A DNA stretch of 32,537 bases from Methylobacterium sp. J-030 (GCF_022829545.1 NZ_JAKSYM010000210.1:1-32537), one strand, 5' to 3'; shown: positions 1 through 7,949, counted from the stretch's first letter. Notes: a model not told the origin generated them from the letters alone. Made by a program: numbers and translations.

Positions 1-1
1 G

Positions 2-349
2 GCCCGCGCCGATGAGCCCGCTGCGTCGCCCAAGCTCGTCCGGCTGATCGCGAAGCACGATCGCATCAATGCCCTGCTCAATGCATCGGGGGGTGACAGC
101 GGCATCGACTACCCGAAAGGGTTGATCCGAGCAGCTGGAGCGATGCGCGCACGCTTGCTCGGCTTCCCATCGCGTGGCCTGCCCGACATCCTCGCGAAGG
201 CAGCATGCATGGCGCGGCTGTACCCCTTGGCGGATCTTGAGGAGGAGCTGAACAGCAAAGTAGCCAGCGGCCACGCCTACATTGATGAGGTGGCGCTGGG
301 CATTGCCCTCGACCTGATGAAGCTTGGGGAGGGCACGCTATGCGCCTGA
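2..349 (+). CDS. Hypothetical protein, 3' part (cut by window edge)
   Basis: The reading frame is open from the first bases of the window to the TGA at 347-349, so the true start lies upstream. The visible part is about 115 residues, mostly helical in character, with an acidic end (LADLEEELNSKVASG). I do not recognise a family. It is followed without a gap by the next small gene, whose ATG lies inside this gene's last codons (340-349 overlap), which suggests translational coupling. Small overlapping genes of unknown function like these are common in accessory regions of methylobacterial genomes. The coding call rests on the uninterrupted frame, the high-GC third positions and the coupling. 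Confidence 0.6.
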   Translation, partial: ARADEPAASPKLVRLIAKHDRINALLNASGGDSGIDYPKGLIRAAGAMRARLLGFPSRGLPDILAKAACMARLYPLADLEEELNSKVASGHAYIDEVALGIALDLMKLGEGTLCA

Positions 350-522
350 TCTACACCTTCCTCGCGGTCCGGATGATCCGGCTGGCCCGGTTCGATCTCG
401 CCCGGTCCGAACGCCTTTACCGTGACGGTGATGAAGCCTTCGAGCGGTCGCGCGAGCGGATGCGGCTCGCCGATGCTCTGGCCGTGCGGGCGGAGCTGCC
501 ATCTCGGGCATCGCTGCGGTGA
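340..522 (+). CDS. Small hypothetical protein (60 aa), coupled to upstream gene
   Basis: The ATG at 340 overlaps the last ten bases of the preceding gene, an arrangement typical of coupled translation. The 60-residue product starts with a hydrophobic stretch (MRLIYTFLAVRMI) and continues as an arginine-rich, probably helical segment (RSERLYRDGDEAFERSRERMRLADAL). It could be a small membrane-associated or DNA-associated protein, but no family is recognised. The composition resembles the neighbouring gene. The next 86 bp hold no convincing gene. Confidence 0.5.
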   Translation: MRLIYTFLAVRMIRLARFDLARSERLYRDGDEAFERSRERMRLADALAVRAELPSRASLR

Positions 523-608
523 GCGGGCCCAACGCTCTGGTTCAAAAGAGAGGGGCCCAGCTGCGGTGCCATCCGCGGCCGGGCCTCCCGCAAGGCTGCT
601 TCGGCTTA

Positions 609-818
609 CTACCGGCGGTGGAAGTGCCGATGCATGAAGCGACGTTCCGCACGGTGCATGCGGCGGATGGGGTGCCAGCGGACGCTGGTGATGTTGTCCT
701 GGACACCGGCGACAGTTGCGGCCGGAACCGGGCTGAGCGGAGCCGCCGAGGCCGGTGTAGCGAGAGCGGCGGCGCCGAACGCGGCCAGCAGAGCTGCGGT
801 AATCATCGAAGTGCGCAA
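609..818 (-). CDS. Small secreted basic protein with signal peptide
   Basis: I chose the TTG at 818 because a GGAG lies seven bases before it. The ATG at 806 has no ribosome-binding site at a usable distance. The 69-residue product begins MRTSMITAALLAAFGAAALATPASAA, a good Sec signal peptide with likely cleavage after ASA. The mature part is about 45 residues. It has a neutral proline/alanine stretch and then a very basic His/Arg tail (HRAERRFMHRHFHRR). That tail could bind metal, nucleic acid or the cell surface, which is inference only. Two strong palindromes lie 90-135 bp upstream and could control it. Family unknown. Confidence 0.6.
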   Translation of the reverse strand: MRTSMITAALLAAFGAAALATPASAAPLSPVPAATVAGVQDNITSVRWHPIRRMHRAERRFMHRHFHRR

Positions 819-909
819 GGGGTAGCTCCTCTGGTGCCACCACTGGATACGGTGGCATTCCACGAAGCTACGCCGGCGATCGGTGGTTCCGCTGGATGGG
901 GCACGAAAT

Positions 910-953
910 GCGAAACGGTTTCGCTATTCAAAACGGAAACGGTTTCCGTTTTG
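910..953. promoter_or_regulatory. Two tandem perfect palindromes with common core GAAAC-G-GTTTC
   Basis: The first palindrome is 910-924, with seven-base arms around a single G at 917. The second is 929-953, with twelve-base arms around a single G at 941. Both share the 11-base core GAAACGGTTTC and their centres are 24 bp apart. Two different-length palindromes with one shared core read as paired binding sites for a dimeric repressor. The small secreted gene reading away to the left (start 818) is the nearest candidate target. The one-base centres make RNA hairpins here poor, so a terminator is less likely. Confidence 0.55.
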
Positions 954-1088
954 CCGAAGCATCCACGCCCGCCCTCGACAGCTGAGGGGCATATCTGCGA
1001 GCGGGCGTGGATCGTCAGCGGGACCGTCTCAATCCGCCGGCGAATCAGATCATCGCCGAGCGTTCTTGCGAAAGGGTGACCGGCAGTC

Positions 1089-1223
1089 TCAGGCGATCCA
1101 GCCGAGAACCGTGGCGCAGCGCTCGGCTTGGGCCCTGGTCAGCCCGGACGCGACGGCTGCCCCGTTCCGGTAGACGCCGAATGAACCGTCGTCTGCCGCA
1201 CGTATCTTGATCGAGGCCATCAT
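1089..1223 (-). CDS. 44-residue hypothetical protein
   Basis: The gene starts at the ATG at 1223, or at the second ATG one codon later. A GGAG lies seven bases upstream, an excellent ribosome-binding site. The product opens MMASIKIRAADDGSFGVYRNG and ends RAQAERCATVLGWIA. It looks like a compact fold of two or three strands followed by a helix (SGLTRAQAERCATVLGW). Reading-frame quality and the Shine-Dalgarno site support a real gene despite its size. I recall similar short proteins in Methylobacterium, but cannot name a family. It is monocistronic, between the palindrome region and the motC junction. Confidence 0.6.
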   Translation of the reverse strand: MMASIKIRAADDGSFGVYRNGAAVASGLTRAQAERCATVLGWIA

Positions 1224-1473
1224 TTACGCACTCCACACCCGCCGAGGCAGCGCCGGAGGGTAGCGAATGGCGGACTTCGAAGTTGCTGGCTTCCGGGGTT
1301 GTCGACAGGGGAATCTGTCGGGCTCCGCAGCCGACGAACGCCACTCGCGCATCCGGTGCGGGCAGCGACGTTCCTGGCCGTATCCCACTATTCCTGTGAA
1401 GCCACGCCACCGCCGTGGGTTAGGTTGTGGGTATGCCCATCAGCAAAATAGGTAAGACACTCATGAAAAAAGG
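1224..1473. other. Non-coding stretch ending at a junction with motC
   Basis: I see no supported gene in these 250 bases. An in-frame TAA at 1453-1455 closes the motC frame, and recognisable MotC protein begins only at about 1474-1480. The DNA before it does not look like the missing N-terminal half of MotC. The break is therefore an insertion or deletion boundary somewhere in about 1456-1477. No terminal inverted repeat, target duplication or transposase was visible at the edge. Confidence 0.5.
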
Positions 1474-2178
1474 AAATTCGACCTCACGCCGAGGATGCTC
1501 CTGCCCGGGACGCTGGCGGAGGAGGGCGCCCTGCGACGGGAGATCTTCACCCTCGGGCAGACGGGCGACCTGAAGAAGTTCCAGTCCTTGGCGATCCAGT
1601 ACCTGCGCCGCTTCCCGCACTCGATCTACGCCGGCAACTTCCGCCAGCGCCTCGCCTATCAGCTGACCCGGCTGGATGTCGGCCAGGATGAGGGACGCTT
1701 CGCGGTGATCACCGGGATCCTCGACGAGCTCGAGCCCGACAGCCGGAAGATCCTGTACCTGCTGATCGCCAAGACGGCGATCGAGGAGGGCAAGACGGGC
1801 TCGGCCTTCCTGGCCGCCGACCGGGCGCTTCCGCTCTGCGCCCCCGAGAGCCTGGAGGCGATCCAGGCGCGGCTCTATCGGGGCGCGGCCGAGATTGCGA
1901 GTCTCGCAACCTTCCAGTCCGGGCTGCGGACGCTCAGGGCCATCGACCGGGCCAGGCTGCCGCAGCGGGACAGCCGCCTTCTCGAGACGGCGCTGGCGAC
2001 CGCCGAGGAGATCCGGCGGGGGCTCCCCGGCCGGCCGGGCCTGCCGGAGGGTGACACCGCCGCGCTGAATCCGGTGCAGGCCGCGGCGGCCCCCGCCGAC
2101 GAGCCCGCCAAGCTGATTCCCCGCGCCCAGGCCATGATCGATCGAATCGATCTGCTCCTCAGGAAGGCGAACCCGTGA
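1474..2178 (+). pseudogene. motC: MotC (flagellar motility/chemotaxis protein), 5'-truncated
   Basis: The frame encodes the C-terminal half of MotC, the periplasmic partner that helps MotB stator function in rhizobial-type flagella. The recognisable sequence starts KFDLTPRMLLPGTLAEEGALRR and runs to IDLLLRKANP, about 234 residues; rhizobial MotC is close to 430. No signal peptide is present, and an upstream stop (1453) prevents extension. An ATG at 1495 exists but would give a cytoplasmic fragment of 227 residues. The stop overlaps the GTG start of motD (GTGA at 2175-2178), so the fragment may still be translated for coupling. The family assignment comes from its position before motD and the transglycosylase, and from the LLPGTLAEEGALRRE block. 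Confidence 0.7.
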
Positions 2179-3671
2179 CCGCGATCCCCGCCACGCTCCA
2201 GAATCCGGCTCCGCAGCCCGACCGGGAGGTGATGCCATCCCAGTCGGAGGCCGATGGCTCGAACCCGCCGGACACCGGCGCCAGGGGCGGTTTCGCGGAT
2301 GCCCTCCGGGCGGCCTCGGGGCGGCCTGCCGGCTCCCGGGCCGAAGCCGGTGGACGCCAACGGACCGAGCCGGACGATGGGGCGGCGACGAAGGGGGAGG
2401 CCGCGCCAGTGGTCCCGGGTCTCCCGGCGGCCCCGACAGCGGCCGCCGATCCAGCCAGCGCGGCGGCGGCGATCCTCGCCAGCATCCTGAACACCGTCAC
2501 GCCGACGGCCCCCGCGACGGGCAACCCGTCCACCGCGGCCGACGCTCCTGCGCTCCGCAGCGCGGCGTCCGCGCCGGCCTCGACCGCCGGGTCCGGCCCC
2601 CTCGCGCAGGGCGGACCCGACCTGGGGATGACGGACGCGATCCGCCCGACCGCGCCGCAGGTTGGCGGAGCCGACTTGGACAGCACACCCGCAGCCAGCC
2701 TGCCCGAGGTCACGGTGCTCGACAGCGCGGTTCATTTCGCGCCGGTCCTCCCCAGAGCAGCGTCGCGCGAACCTGCCGTCTCCGCGCTTGCGGCACCGGC
2801 ACCGGTGGCCGCGAGCGCGACGGAATCCCCGTCCGTCCAGGCCGACCTGCGGGCCCTGATCGACGCCGAGCCCCAACCGCATCAGAACGGGCTGCCGAAA
2901 CCGGCGACCGCGGCGGCGCTGAGCGCGCCTGCCCCCAGCCCACCCCTAACTCAGCCCCAGCCGACATCCGATCCGGCGGGCACGGCAGCCCGGGCTGCCG
3001 GCACCGGGCTGGAGAAGGCGGATGTCACGGCCCTGTCCGACACGCGCGCCGTCACGGGAACCGCCCGCGCCAGCCTCGGCGAATCCGGGCGCCCCGAGGG
3101 GGCGGAGGTCCCCGGTCCGGATGGGTCGGCCGGGCCCGTGCCGGGTCTGCCGGCCGGCGCGCTGCCGACGATCGCGGCGGCCATCCGGGACGAGATCGAG
3201 CGGGCGGCCGCGCCCGAACCGGCGGCCCGGGCTCCTCAGGCCGACCCGGGGATCCGGACCATGCCGGACGAGCCGTTGCGCGTCCTCAGGATCCAGCTCA
3301 AGCCGGAGGATCTGGGAACCGTCACGGTGGAGCTGCGGCTGACGAACGGCCAGCTCGAGACGCACCTGCGCGCCTCGCAACCCGAGACGGCCGCCCTCCT
3401 GCACAGGGACGCGGCGGTCCTCACCGATCTGCTGAAGCAGGCGAACTATCGGGCCGAGGTCACCGTCGGTCCGGCCCGCCCGTCCGACACGGGGGGCTTT
3501 TCCGGCGGTTCCGCATCGCAGGGGCAGCCCGGCTCCTCCGACGGAGGCGCTCGATCGGGCCAGGGCGGAGACAGGCAGCGACAGGCGGCGCAGGGCCCGG
3601 CCGCCGGCGGACCGGGGGGGGAGCGGGGGGATGAAACGACACGTCCTCGCGACGGCGGCGTTTATCTGTAG
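2175..3671 (+). CDS. motD: Flagellar hook-length control protein FliK/MotD
   Basis: MotD of alphaproteobacteria is the FliK equivalent that measures hook length and switches export specificity. The 498-residue product has a long low-complexity Ala/Pro/Gly-rich N-terminal and middle region. It then has a typical FliK C-terminal domain at about residues 367-435 (LRVLRIQLKPEDLG, VELRLTNGQLETHLRASQPETAALL), and ends in a Gly/Gln-rich tail. The GTG start at 2175 overlaps the motC stop. Its 3' end overlaps the transglycosylase by 41 bp. Length and layout fit the family. With motC truncated, expression from the original flagellar promoter may be lost. Confidence 0.85.
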   Translation: MTAIPATLQNPAPQPDREVMPSQSEADGSNPPDTGARGGFADALRAASGRPAGSRAEAGGRQRTEPDDGAATKGEAAPVVPGLPAAPTAAADPASAAAAILASILNTVTPTAPATGNPSTAADAPALRSAASAPASTAGSGPLAQGGPDLGMTDAIRPTAPQVGGADLDSTPAASLPEVTVLDSAVHFAPVLPRAASREPAVSALAAPAPVAASATESPSVQADLRALIDAEPQPHQNGLPKPATAAALSAPAPSPPLTQPQPTSDPAGTAARAAGTGLEKADVTALSDTRAVTGTARASLGESGRPEGAEVPGPDGSAGPVPGLPAGALPTIAAAIRDEIERAAAPEPAARAPQADPGIRTMPDEPLRVLRIQLKPEDLGTVTVELRLTNGQLETHLRASQPETAALLHRDAAVLTDLLKQANYRAEVTVGPARPSDTGGFSGGSASQGQPGSSDGGARSGQGGDRQRQAAQGPAAGGPGGERGDETTRPRDGGVYL

Positions 3672-4176
3672 CGCGGTCCCGGCCGCGGCGAATGTCTGCG
3701 AGGCCGAGATGGGCCGCGCTTCGGCGCGCTACGGCGTGCCGCTCGGCGTGCTCTATGCCGTCGGCCTCACGGAGACCGGCAAGCGCGGCTCGCTGCAGCC
3801 CTACGCCATGAACATCGAGGGCGCGGCCTATTTCGGGACGGGGCCGGGGGACGTGATCGCCCGCTTCCGGGAGGCGCGCCGCAAGGGCGCGCGCCTGATC
3901 GACCTGGGTTGCATGCAGATCAACCACCTCTACCACGGCGGTAAGTTCGGCTCGGTCGAGGCGATGATCGACCCGCACGCGAATGTCGAGTACGCGACGC
4001 AGTTCCTGAAGGAGCTGAAGCAGCGGGAGGGCAGCTGGACCCTGGCGGTGGCGCGCTACCATGCCGGACCGAACAACAACGCGGCGCAGAAGGTCTATAT
4101 CTGCCGGGTGATGACCAACATGGTCGCGACGGGTTTCGGGCAATGGACGCCGGCCGCGGCACGGTTCTGCCGATGA
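3631..4176 (+). CDS. Flagellum-associated lytic transglycosylase (SLT domain)
   Basis: This 181-residue secreted enzyme should cleave peptidoglycan glycan strands, probably to let the flagellar rod pass. Residues 1-20 form a signal peptide (MKRHVLATAAFICSAVPAAA). The SLT fold follows, with the likely catalytic Glu48 in VGLTETG, the GCMQIN motif at about 93-98, and the NVEYATQFLKEL and ARYHAGPN motifs further on. Its start lies 41 bp inside motD, after a purine-rich GGGAGCGGGGGG site. In rhizobia the same position after motD is held by a transglycosylase-like gene (orf38). The protein appears complete. Confidence 0.85.
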   Translation: MKRHVLATAAFICSAVPAAANVCEAEMGRASARYGVPLGVLYAVGLTETGKRGSLQPYAMNIEGAAYFGTGPGDVIARFREARRKGARLIDLGCMQINHLYHGGKFGSVEAMIDPHANVEYATQFLKELKQREGSWTLAVARYHAGPNNNAAQKVYICRVMTNMVATGFGQWTPAAARFCR

Positions 4177-4213
4177 GTCCGGCCGCGGGCCGCGACGGAC
4201 CGGTCGGACCCAG

Positions 4214-4337
4214 AGCCTGTTCGACGCGGGATCCGGGCTTCCAAAGGGCTCGCCCTTTGGCGGGTTTTCAGGGCGGAGCTCTGAAGGTCTTGTCCCGGGC
4301 GGAGCCCCCGAGGCGACGCACGCCCGTCGAACAGGCT
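4214..4337. repeat. Multi-hairpin intergenic repeat, copy A, with 13-bp inverted ends
   Basis: The ends are perfect inverted repeats, AGCCTGTTCGACG at 4214-4226 and its complement at 4325-4337. Inside is a hairpin with nine-base arms (CCAAAGGGC at 4241-4249 and GCCCTTTGG at 4252-4260), then a TTCAG...CTGAA stem and GGGCGGAG blocks. The element fills the gap between the transglycosylase gene and the convergent gene ending at 4339, so it may end transcription from both sides. It shares the CCAAAGGG...CCCTTTGGCGGG module with copies B, C and D. Confidence 0.65.
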
Positions 4338-4338
4338 G

Positions 4339-4749
4339 TCACAGCCCGTGGCAGCTTCCGAAACTGACCTTGACCTCGGTGCGATCCTCGGGATTGAGCT
4401 GAGCCTCGACGAAGTTCAGCTTGGTGAGGTCGATCAGGAGGAAGTAGACGCCGTTCTGACACTTGACCGCGTTGCGCGGCGAGCGCTCGTTCAACCGCGG
4501 CGAGGCGGGTTGGCACTCATAGTAATCGGAGCGCCCGGCGGAAATCACGGTCAGCAGCCCGCCGCTGGAAACCAGCGAGAAGGTGCGGGCCTTGTGCGGC
4601 TGAGGCTTGGTTCCCTCCGGCAGGAGCGGTGGATCGAGACCGGCCGACGCCTCCTCCGTGCAGGTCAAGGGGCGACGCAGTTGGGCCGCCGAGGGTGCGA
4701 TGCTCAGCAGAAGAAACACGCCAGCGAGCGCTACCCGGTCGGCGATCAT
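4339..4749 (-). CDS. Secreted hypothetical protein (136 aa)
   Basis: The product has a clear signal peptide (MIADRVALAGVFLLLSIAPSAAQ), then about 113 mature residues. Three cysteines in the mature part (LTCTEE, YYECQ, VKCQNG) and a fourth in FGSCHGL could form two disulfides in the periplasm. The middle (FSLVSSGGLLTVISAGRSDYYECQPASPRL) suggests a small beta-rich fold. I do not recognise the family. The start is the ATG at 4749; the ribosome-binding site is weak. It converges on the flagellar genes, with repeat copy A between them. Confidence 0.65.
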   Translation of the reverse strand: MIADRVALAGVFLLLSIAPSAAQLRRPLTCTEEASAGLDPPLLPEGTKPQPHKARTFSLVSSGGLLTVISAGRSDYYECQPASPRLNERSPRNAVKCQNGVYFLLIDLTKLNFVEAQLNPEDRTEVKVSFGSCHGL

Positions 4750-4988
4750 CGGTGGGACATCCGCGATTCGTGGGTAGTTTCTACCGGCAAGCTAGACCGT
4801 CGTCCCCCAGTGTAAATGCCGCACATCCGGAACACGAGGTCGATCAACAGTTTTGCGACCGCATTCGAGGTGATCAACCCGATACCGGGCAGTCAACTCG
4901 GGTCTTTACAGGGGATGCGGCGACGCGATCCGTCCGGCGCAGTCCGATCATGCCGCTCGCGGCCCACAGCGCCCCGCAGCCGGTTGCT

Positions 4989-5180
4989 TCAATCCTCGGC
5001 CGCGTCGGGATTGTCGTTGGCGGCACCACCGCTGTCCTGTCGCGCGGCGATCTCCAGCCCAATCTCGATCAGCAGCAGCCGCGACAGGAGCTGCATCACC
5101 GGCGTACCGTGGGAACACAACAACTGATGGGTGCGGATGGCGGCTCTCACGGTTCGGTCGAAACCGGCGTCGTCTGGCAT
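4989..5180 (-). CDS. Small hypothetical protein (63 aa)
   Basis: The product begins MPDDAGFDRTVRAAIRTHQLL and ends in a GGAANDNPDAAED tail. Short proteins with an A-N-D-N ending are frequent in Rhizobiales. A hydrophobic helix (MQLLSRLLLIEIGLEIAA) fills the middle. The start is uncertain: the ATG at 5180 has no strong Shine-Dalgarno, and a TTG at 5222 would add 14 residues. No family is recognised. It stands alone between two secreted-protein genes on the same strand. Confidence 0.5.
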   Translation of the reverse strand: MPDDAGFDRTVRAAIRTHQLLCSHGTPVMQLLSRLLLIEIGLEIAARQDSGGAANDNPDAAED

Positions 5181-5283
5181 GGCGACGCCATACCCCGATC
5201 GGCCGCAGAAATACAACCTCAAGGCTACATTCCGCCTCGATATCTCCCCTGGAAACCGAGGCGCCGGCGTTCCCTTCGGGGCG

Positions 5284-5889
5284 CTACGGCGTCGCCATCA
5301 TCGGGGCGGCCGCGAAGGTCGGGATGGAGGCCGATGCCGCCTTCTCGGGCTTGACCTCGGATGCGGTCTCAGACTTGGCCGCGCGGGCGTCACGCTTCTC
5401 ATAGAAGGCGTTGCCGCCCGCGACGGCCACGTAATGCATGTTGCCGTAGGGGTAGCGCCGCCCGGCCGTGTGGAAATACATCGCCTTGCCGACCTGCGGG
5501 TGGCGCTCGCCCGCCAGGACGGCGTCGGTGGCGTCGGCGACCTTCTGCAGGTCCTTCTCCTGCATCGGCTTGGTCAGAACCCCCGCGGCGAACTGTCCGG
5601 GCTGGCCGACCACGGCGCAGATGCCGCCGGGGAAGATCGCGTTCTCCAGCCGGTTCATCACCACGGTGCCGACCGCGATCAGCCCGCCCTCGTCGCTCCG
5701 GTTCGATTCGAAGTACATGGCGCGGCCCAGGCAATCCCGTTCGGCATCGCTGACGGCCATCGGCGGCGCGCGGCCGGGGATCGATCCTGTCGTGAGTACG
5801 GGGCCGGATGTGTTGCACGCACCCAGGCCGCATGCCGCGGACGCCGCCATCAGGACTGGACCGATTCTCGTCCGCGCGCGACCCTGCAT
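5284..5889 (-). CDS. Cell wall hydrolase, SleB/CwlJ family, probable lipoprotein
   Basis: SleB/CwlJ-type hydrolases cleave peptidoglycan. In non-sporulating alphaproteobacteria they are general wall-remodelling enzymes. The 201-residue product has an N-terminal hydrophobic segment and a lipobox-like GLGAC (Cys25). The hydrolase domain spans about residues 48-170: the likely catalytic Glu61 in RAMYFESNRSDEGG, then VGTVVMNRLENAIFPGGICAVV and the AMYFHTAGRRYPYGNMHYVAVAGGNAFYE end. A Lys/Ala-rich tail follows. The ATG at 5889 has a GGAG nine bases upstream. It diverges from the riboswitch. Confidence 0.85.
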   Translation of the reverse strand: MQGRARTRIGPVLMAASAACGLGACNTSGPVLTTGSIPGRAPPMAVSDAERDCLGRAMYFESNRSDEGGLIAVGTVVMNRLENAIFPGGICAVVGQPGQFAAGVLTKPMQEKDLQKVADATDAVLAGERHPQVGKAMYFHTAGRRYPYGNMHYVAVAGGNAFYEKRDARAAKSETASEVKPEKAASASIPTFAAAPMMATP

Positions 5890-6097
5890 GCAGGTGTGCT
5901 CCGTGCTGTTTCAGTTATGTCCTGCCGCGACAGGACGTCCGACAAGCGTGACCGTACCTTCGCGGCGAGGATGTGGCAGGCGGGCTCGGACCGGCCGTTC
6001 GGGGGCGGGTGCGGATCGTGGCCCGATGCGCACAGGGGCGGACAACCGCCCCAGGGATGTTGCCGCCGACCGCGCGTCCGGCGGATGGGGGGCCGGA

Positions 6098-6290
6098 CGG
6101 TTCCCCTCGGGGATGAAAAGGGAACACGGTGCGGGCTCGTCCTTGGCTGGGCTTGCCCAAAACCGCGGCTGCCCCCGCAACGGTAAGCGGTGAGTCCTCG
6201 CGTCAACACGTCACTGGGCGGCCGCGCCCGGGAAGACGACGGGAGGGCGGCGACCCGCGAGCCAGGAGACCTGCCGTCAGCCGTGGTCAC
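6098..6290 (+). promoter_or_regulatory. Cobalamin (B12) riboswitch
   Basis: The leader has the conserved blocks of an AdoCbl-type riboswitch in order. AAAAGGGAACACGGTG is at 6116-6131, GCCCCCGCAACGGTAA at 6171-6186, and the B12 box GCCAGGAGACCTGCC at 6261-6275. The spacing between blocks is normal for the class. Such riboswitches shut off expression when cobalamin is sufficient and often control TonB-dependent B12 receptors. Here the downstream gene is such a receptor, but decayed (6400-7937). The conserved boxes show no obvious damage. Exact ends of the aptamer are estimates. Confidence 0.92.
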
Positions 6291-6399
6291 ACGCGAGGTC
6301 CATCGGACGGGGTGTTCCGGGGGATGCCGAGACGGTCGCCAGGGCGGCCGGTGCGGCCTCGTTCGCAGTGACGTGCCACTGCCGTCGCCCGAGCTCCCC

Positions 6400-7937
6400 G
6401 TGTCCCGTCCATCCGCGCGCACCGCGCCGCCCCTCCTCGCCCTCGCCGCGTCGGCGGCCCTGATCGTGACCGCCGCGGCCCGGGAGCGGTTTCAACCTCG
6501 ACCACGGCACCGACATCGCCCTGTTCCTAGACGGCATGCCGCTCAACATGCGCACCCACGCCCACGGCCAGGGCTACGCCGACGTCAACTTCCTGATCCC
6601 CGAACTCGTCGGCGCGGTCGCGTTCCACAAGGGGCCGTATTTCGTGTGCGACGGCGACTTCGCCTCGGCGGGCTCGGTGCGGATCGACGATCTCGACGGC
6701 GTGCAGCGGAACCTCGCGCTGACCTCGATCGGGTCGTTTGGCTACAAGCGCGCTGAGCATCGCCTCCGCGCCGCTCGCCGAGGGCAACCTGCTCCTGGCC
6801 GCCGACGCGCAGGTCTTTGACGGGCCCTGGGTGGTCCCGGACGCCCTGCGCAAGATCAACGGGGTCGCCCGCTACAGCCAGGGCACGGCGCTCGACGGGG
6901 TCTCGGTCACCGGCATGGCCTACGCGGCCCGCTGGACGGCCACCAGCCAGATCCCCGAGCGGGCCCGGTCGCCAAGGGCCTGATCGGCCGCTACGGCACG
7001 ATAAGCCCGAGCGACGGCGGGGACACGTCACGGTTCCCCCCTGTCGGGCCGGTTCAGCGCGACGGACGACACCCGCGTGACGCGGGCCTCGGCCTACGTG
7101 ATCCGCTCGCAGCTCAACCTGTTCAACGACTTCACCTATTTCCTCAACGACCCGGTCAACGGCGACCAGTTCCACCCGTTGGCCCAGCGCATCATCGGCG
7201 GCGGAGAGGTCCTGCACGTCGTCCAGGGCGACCTGTTCGGCAGGCCGATGGAGAACGAGGTCGGCGTGCAAACCCGCACGGACTCGATCCGGGTCGGCCT
7301 GTTCAACACCACCCGCTCGCCGTTTCTGGTGCCGTCCGCGGGCTACGAGATCGGCCTGCGCAACCGCTCGATCGCCGGGCTGGAGACGAGCCTCGCCCTG
7401 TTCCGGCTCGATTTCGCCTCGGAGAACCTGTTCCAGGGCGATACCGGCACCACGGAGCCGAGCCGCCCGACCCGGCGCTTCGGCGTGGAATGGACCAACC
7501 GCTACGCGGTCGCGCCCTGGCTCTCGCTGGAGGGCGACCTGACGATCACCAACGCCCGCTTCTCGGACTACGACCCGGTGGGCAACCGGGTGCCCGAGGC
7601 TCCCACCACCATCGCGTCGGCGGGCGTCACCTTCGGTGAGCCGCTGGGCTGGTTCGGAAGCCTGAGGTTCCGCTACTTCGGTCCGCGCCCGCTGATCGAG
7701 GAGAATTCCATCCGTTCCCGGGCGACCGCGCTGGTCAACGGCAGGATCGGCTACGCCTTCGAGAGCGGCGTCGGTGTATCCCGCGACGTGCTGAACCTGA
7801 CCAACGGCAAGTCCGACTAGATCACCTACGCCTACGTCTCCCGCCTGCCCGGCGAGCCGGCCGAGGGTCTGATCGATCGGGTGTTCCGCCCGGTGGAGCC
7901 CACCGCCGTCCGGCTCACCATCGCCGGACGGTTCTGA
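6400..7937 (+). pseudogene. TonB-dependent outer-membrane receptor, decayed
   Basis: The pieces of one receptor lie in three frames. A GTG at 6400 opens a signal peptide (SRPSARTAPPLLALAASAAL). The plug domain is then mostly missing and sequence resumes at GFNLDHGTDIALFLDGMP from 6488 in another frame. Shifts follow near 6745, 6970 and 7040. The long segment 7041-7817 contains RASAYVIRSQLNLFNDFTYF and later RFRYFGPRPLIEE. A middle block of barrel strands appears deleted at about 7305-7325. A TAG at 7818 interrupts the end, after which the frame runs to the normal terminal TIAGRF at 7937. The family fits siderophore/cobalamin-type receptors; the riboswitch suggests a cobalamin-related substrate. 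It cannot give a working barrel. Confidence 0.85.
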
Positions 7938-7949
7938 ACCTCAGCCGCG

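Noticed and set aside
929..953. Possible rho-independent terminator (stem ending in TTTT)
   Set aside because: The arms leave only a one-base centre, the T run is part of the palindrome itself, and an adjacent palindrome shares the same core. Operators explain this better.
1420..2238. Long minus-strand open frame opposite motC
   Set aside because: It is a high-GC shadow of the motC frame; its Arg/Gly/Pro-rich translation resembles no protein family, whereas the plus-strand product does.
4829..4852. GGAAC-N16-GTT on the plus strand, like an EcfG promoter
   Set aside because: The spacing is one base short of the usual range, and no plus-strand gene follows; the nearest genes read the other way.
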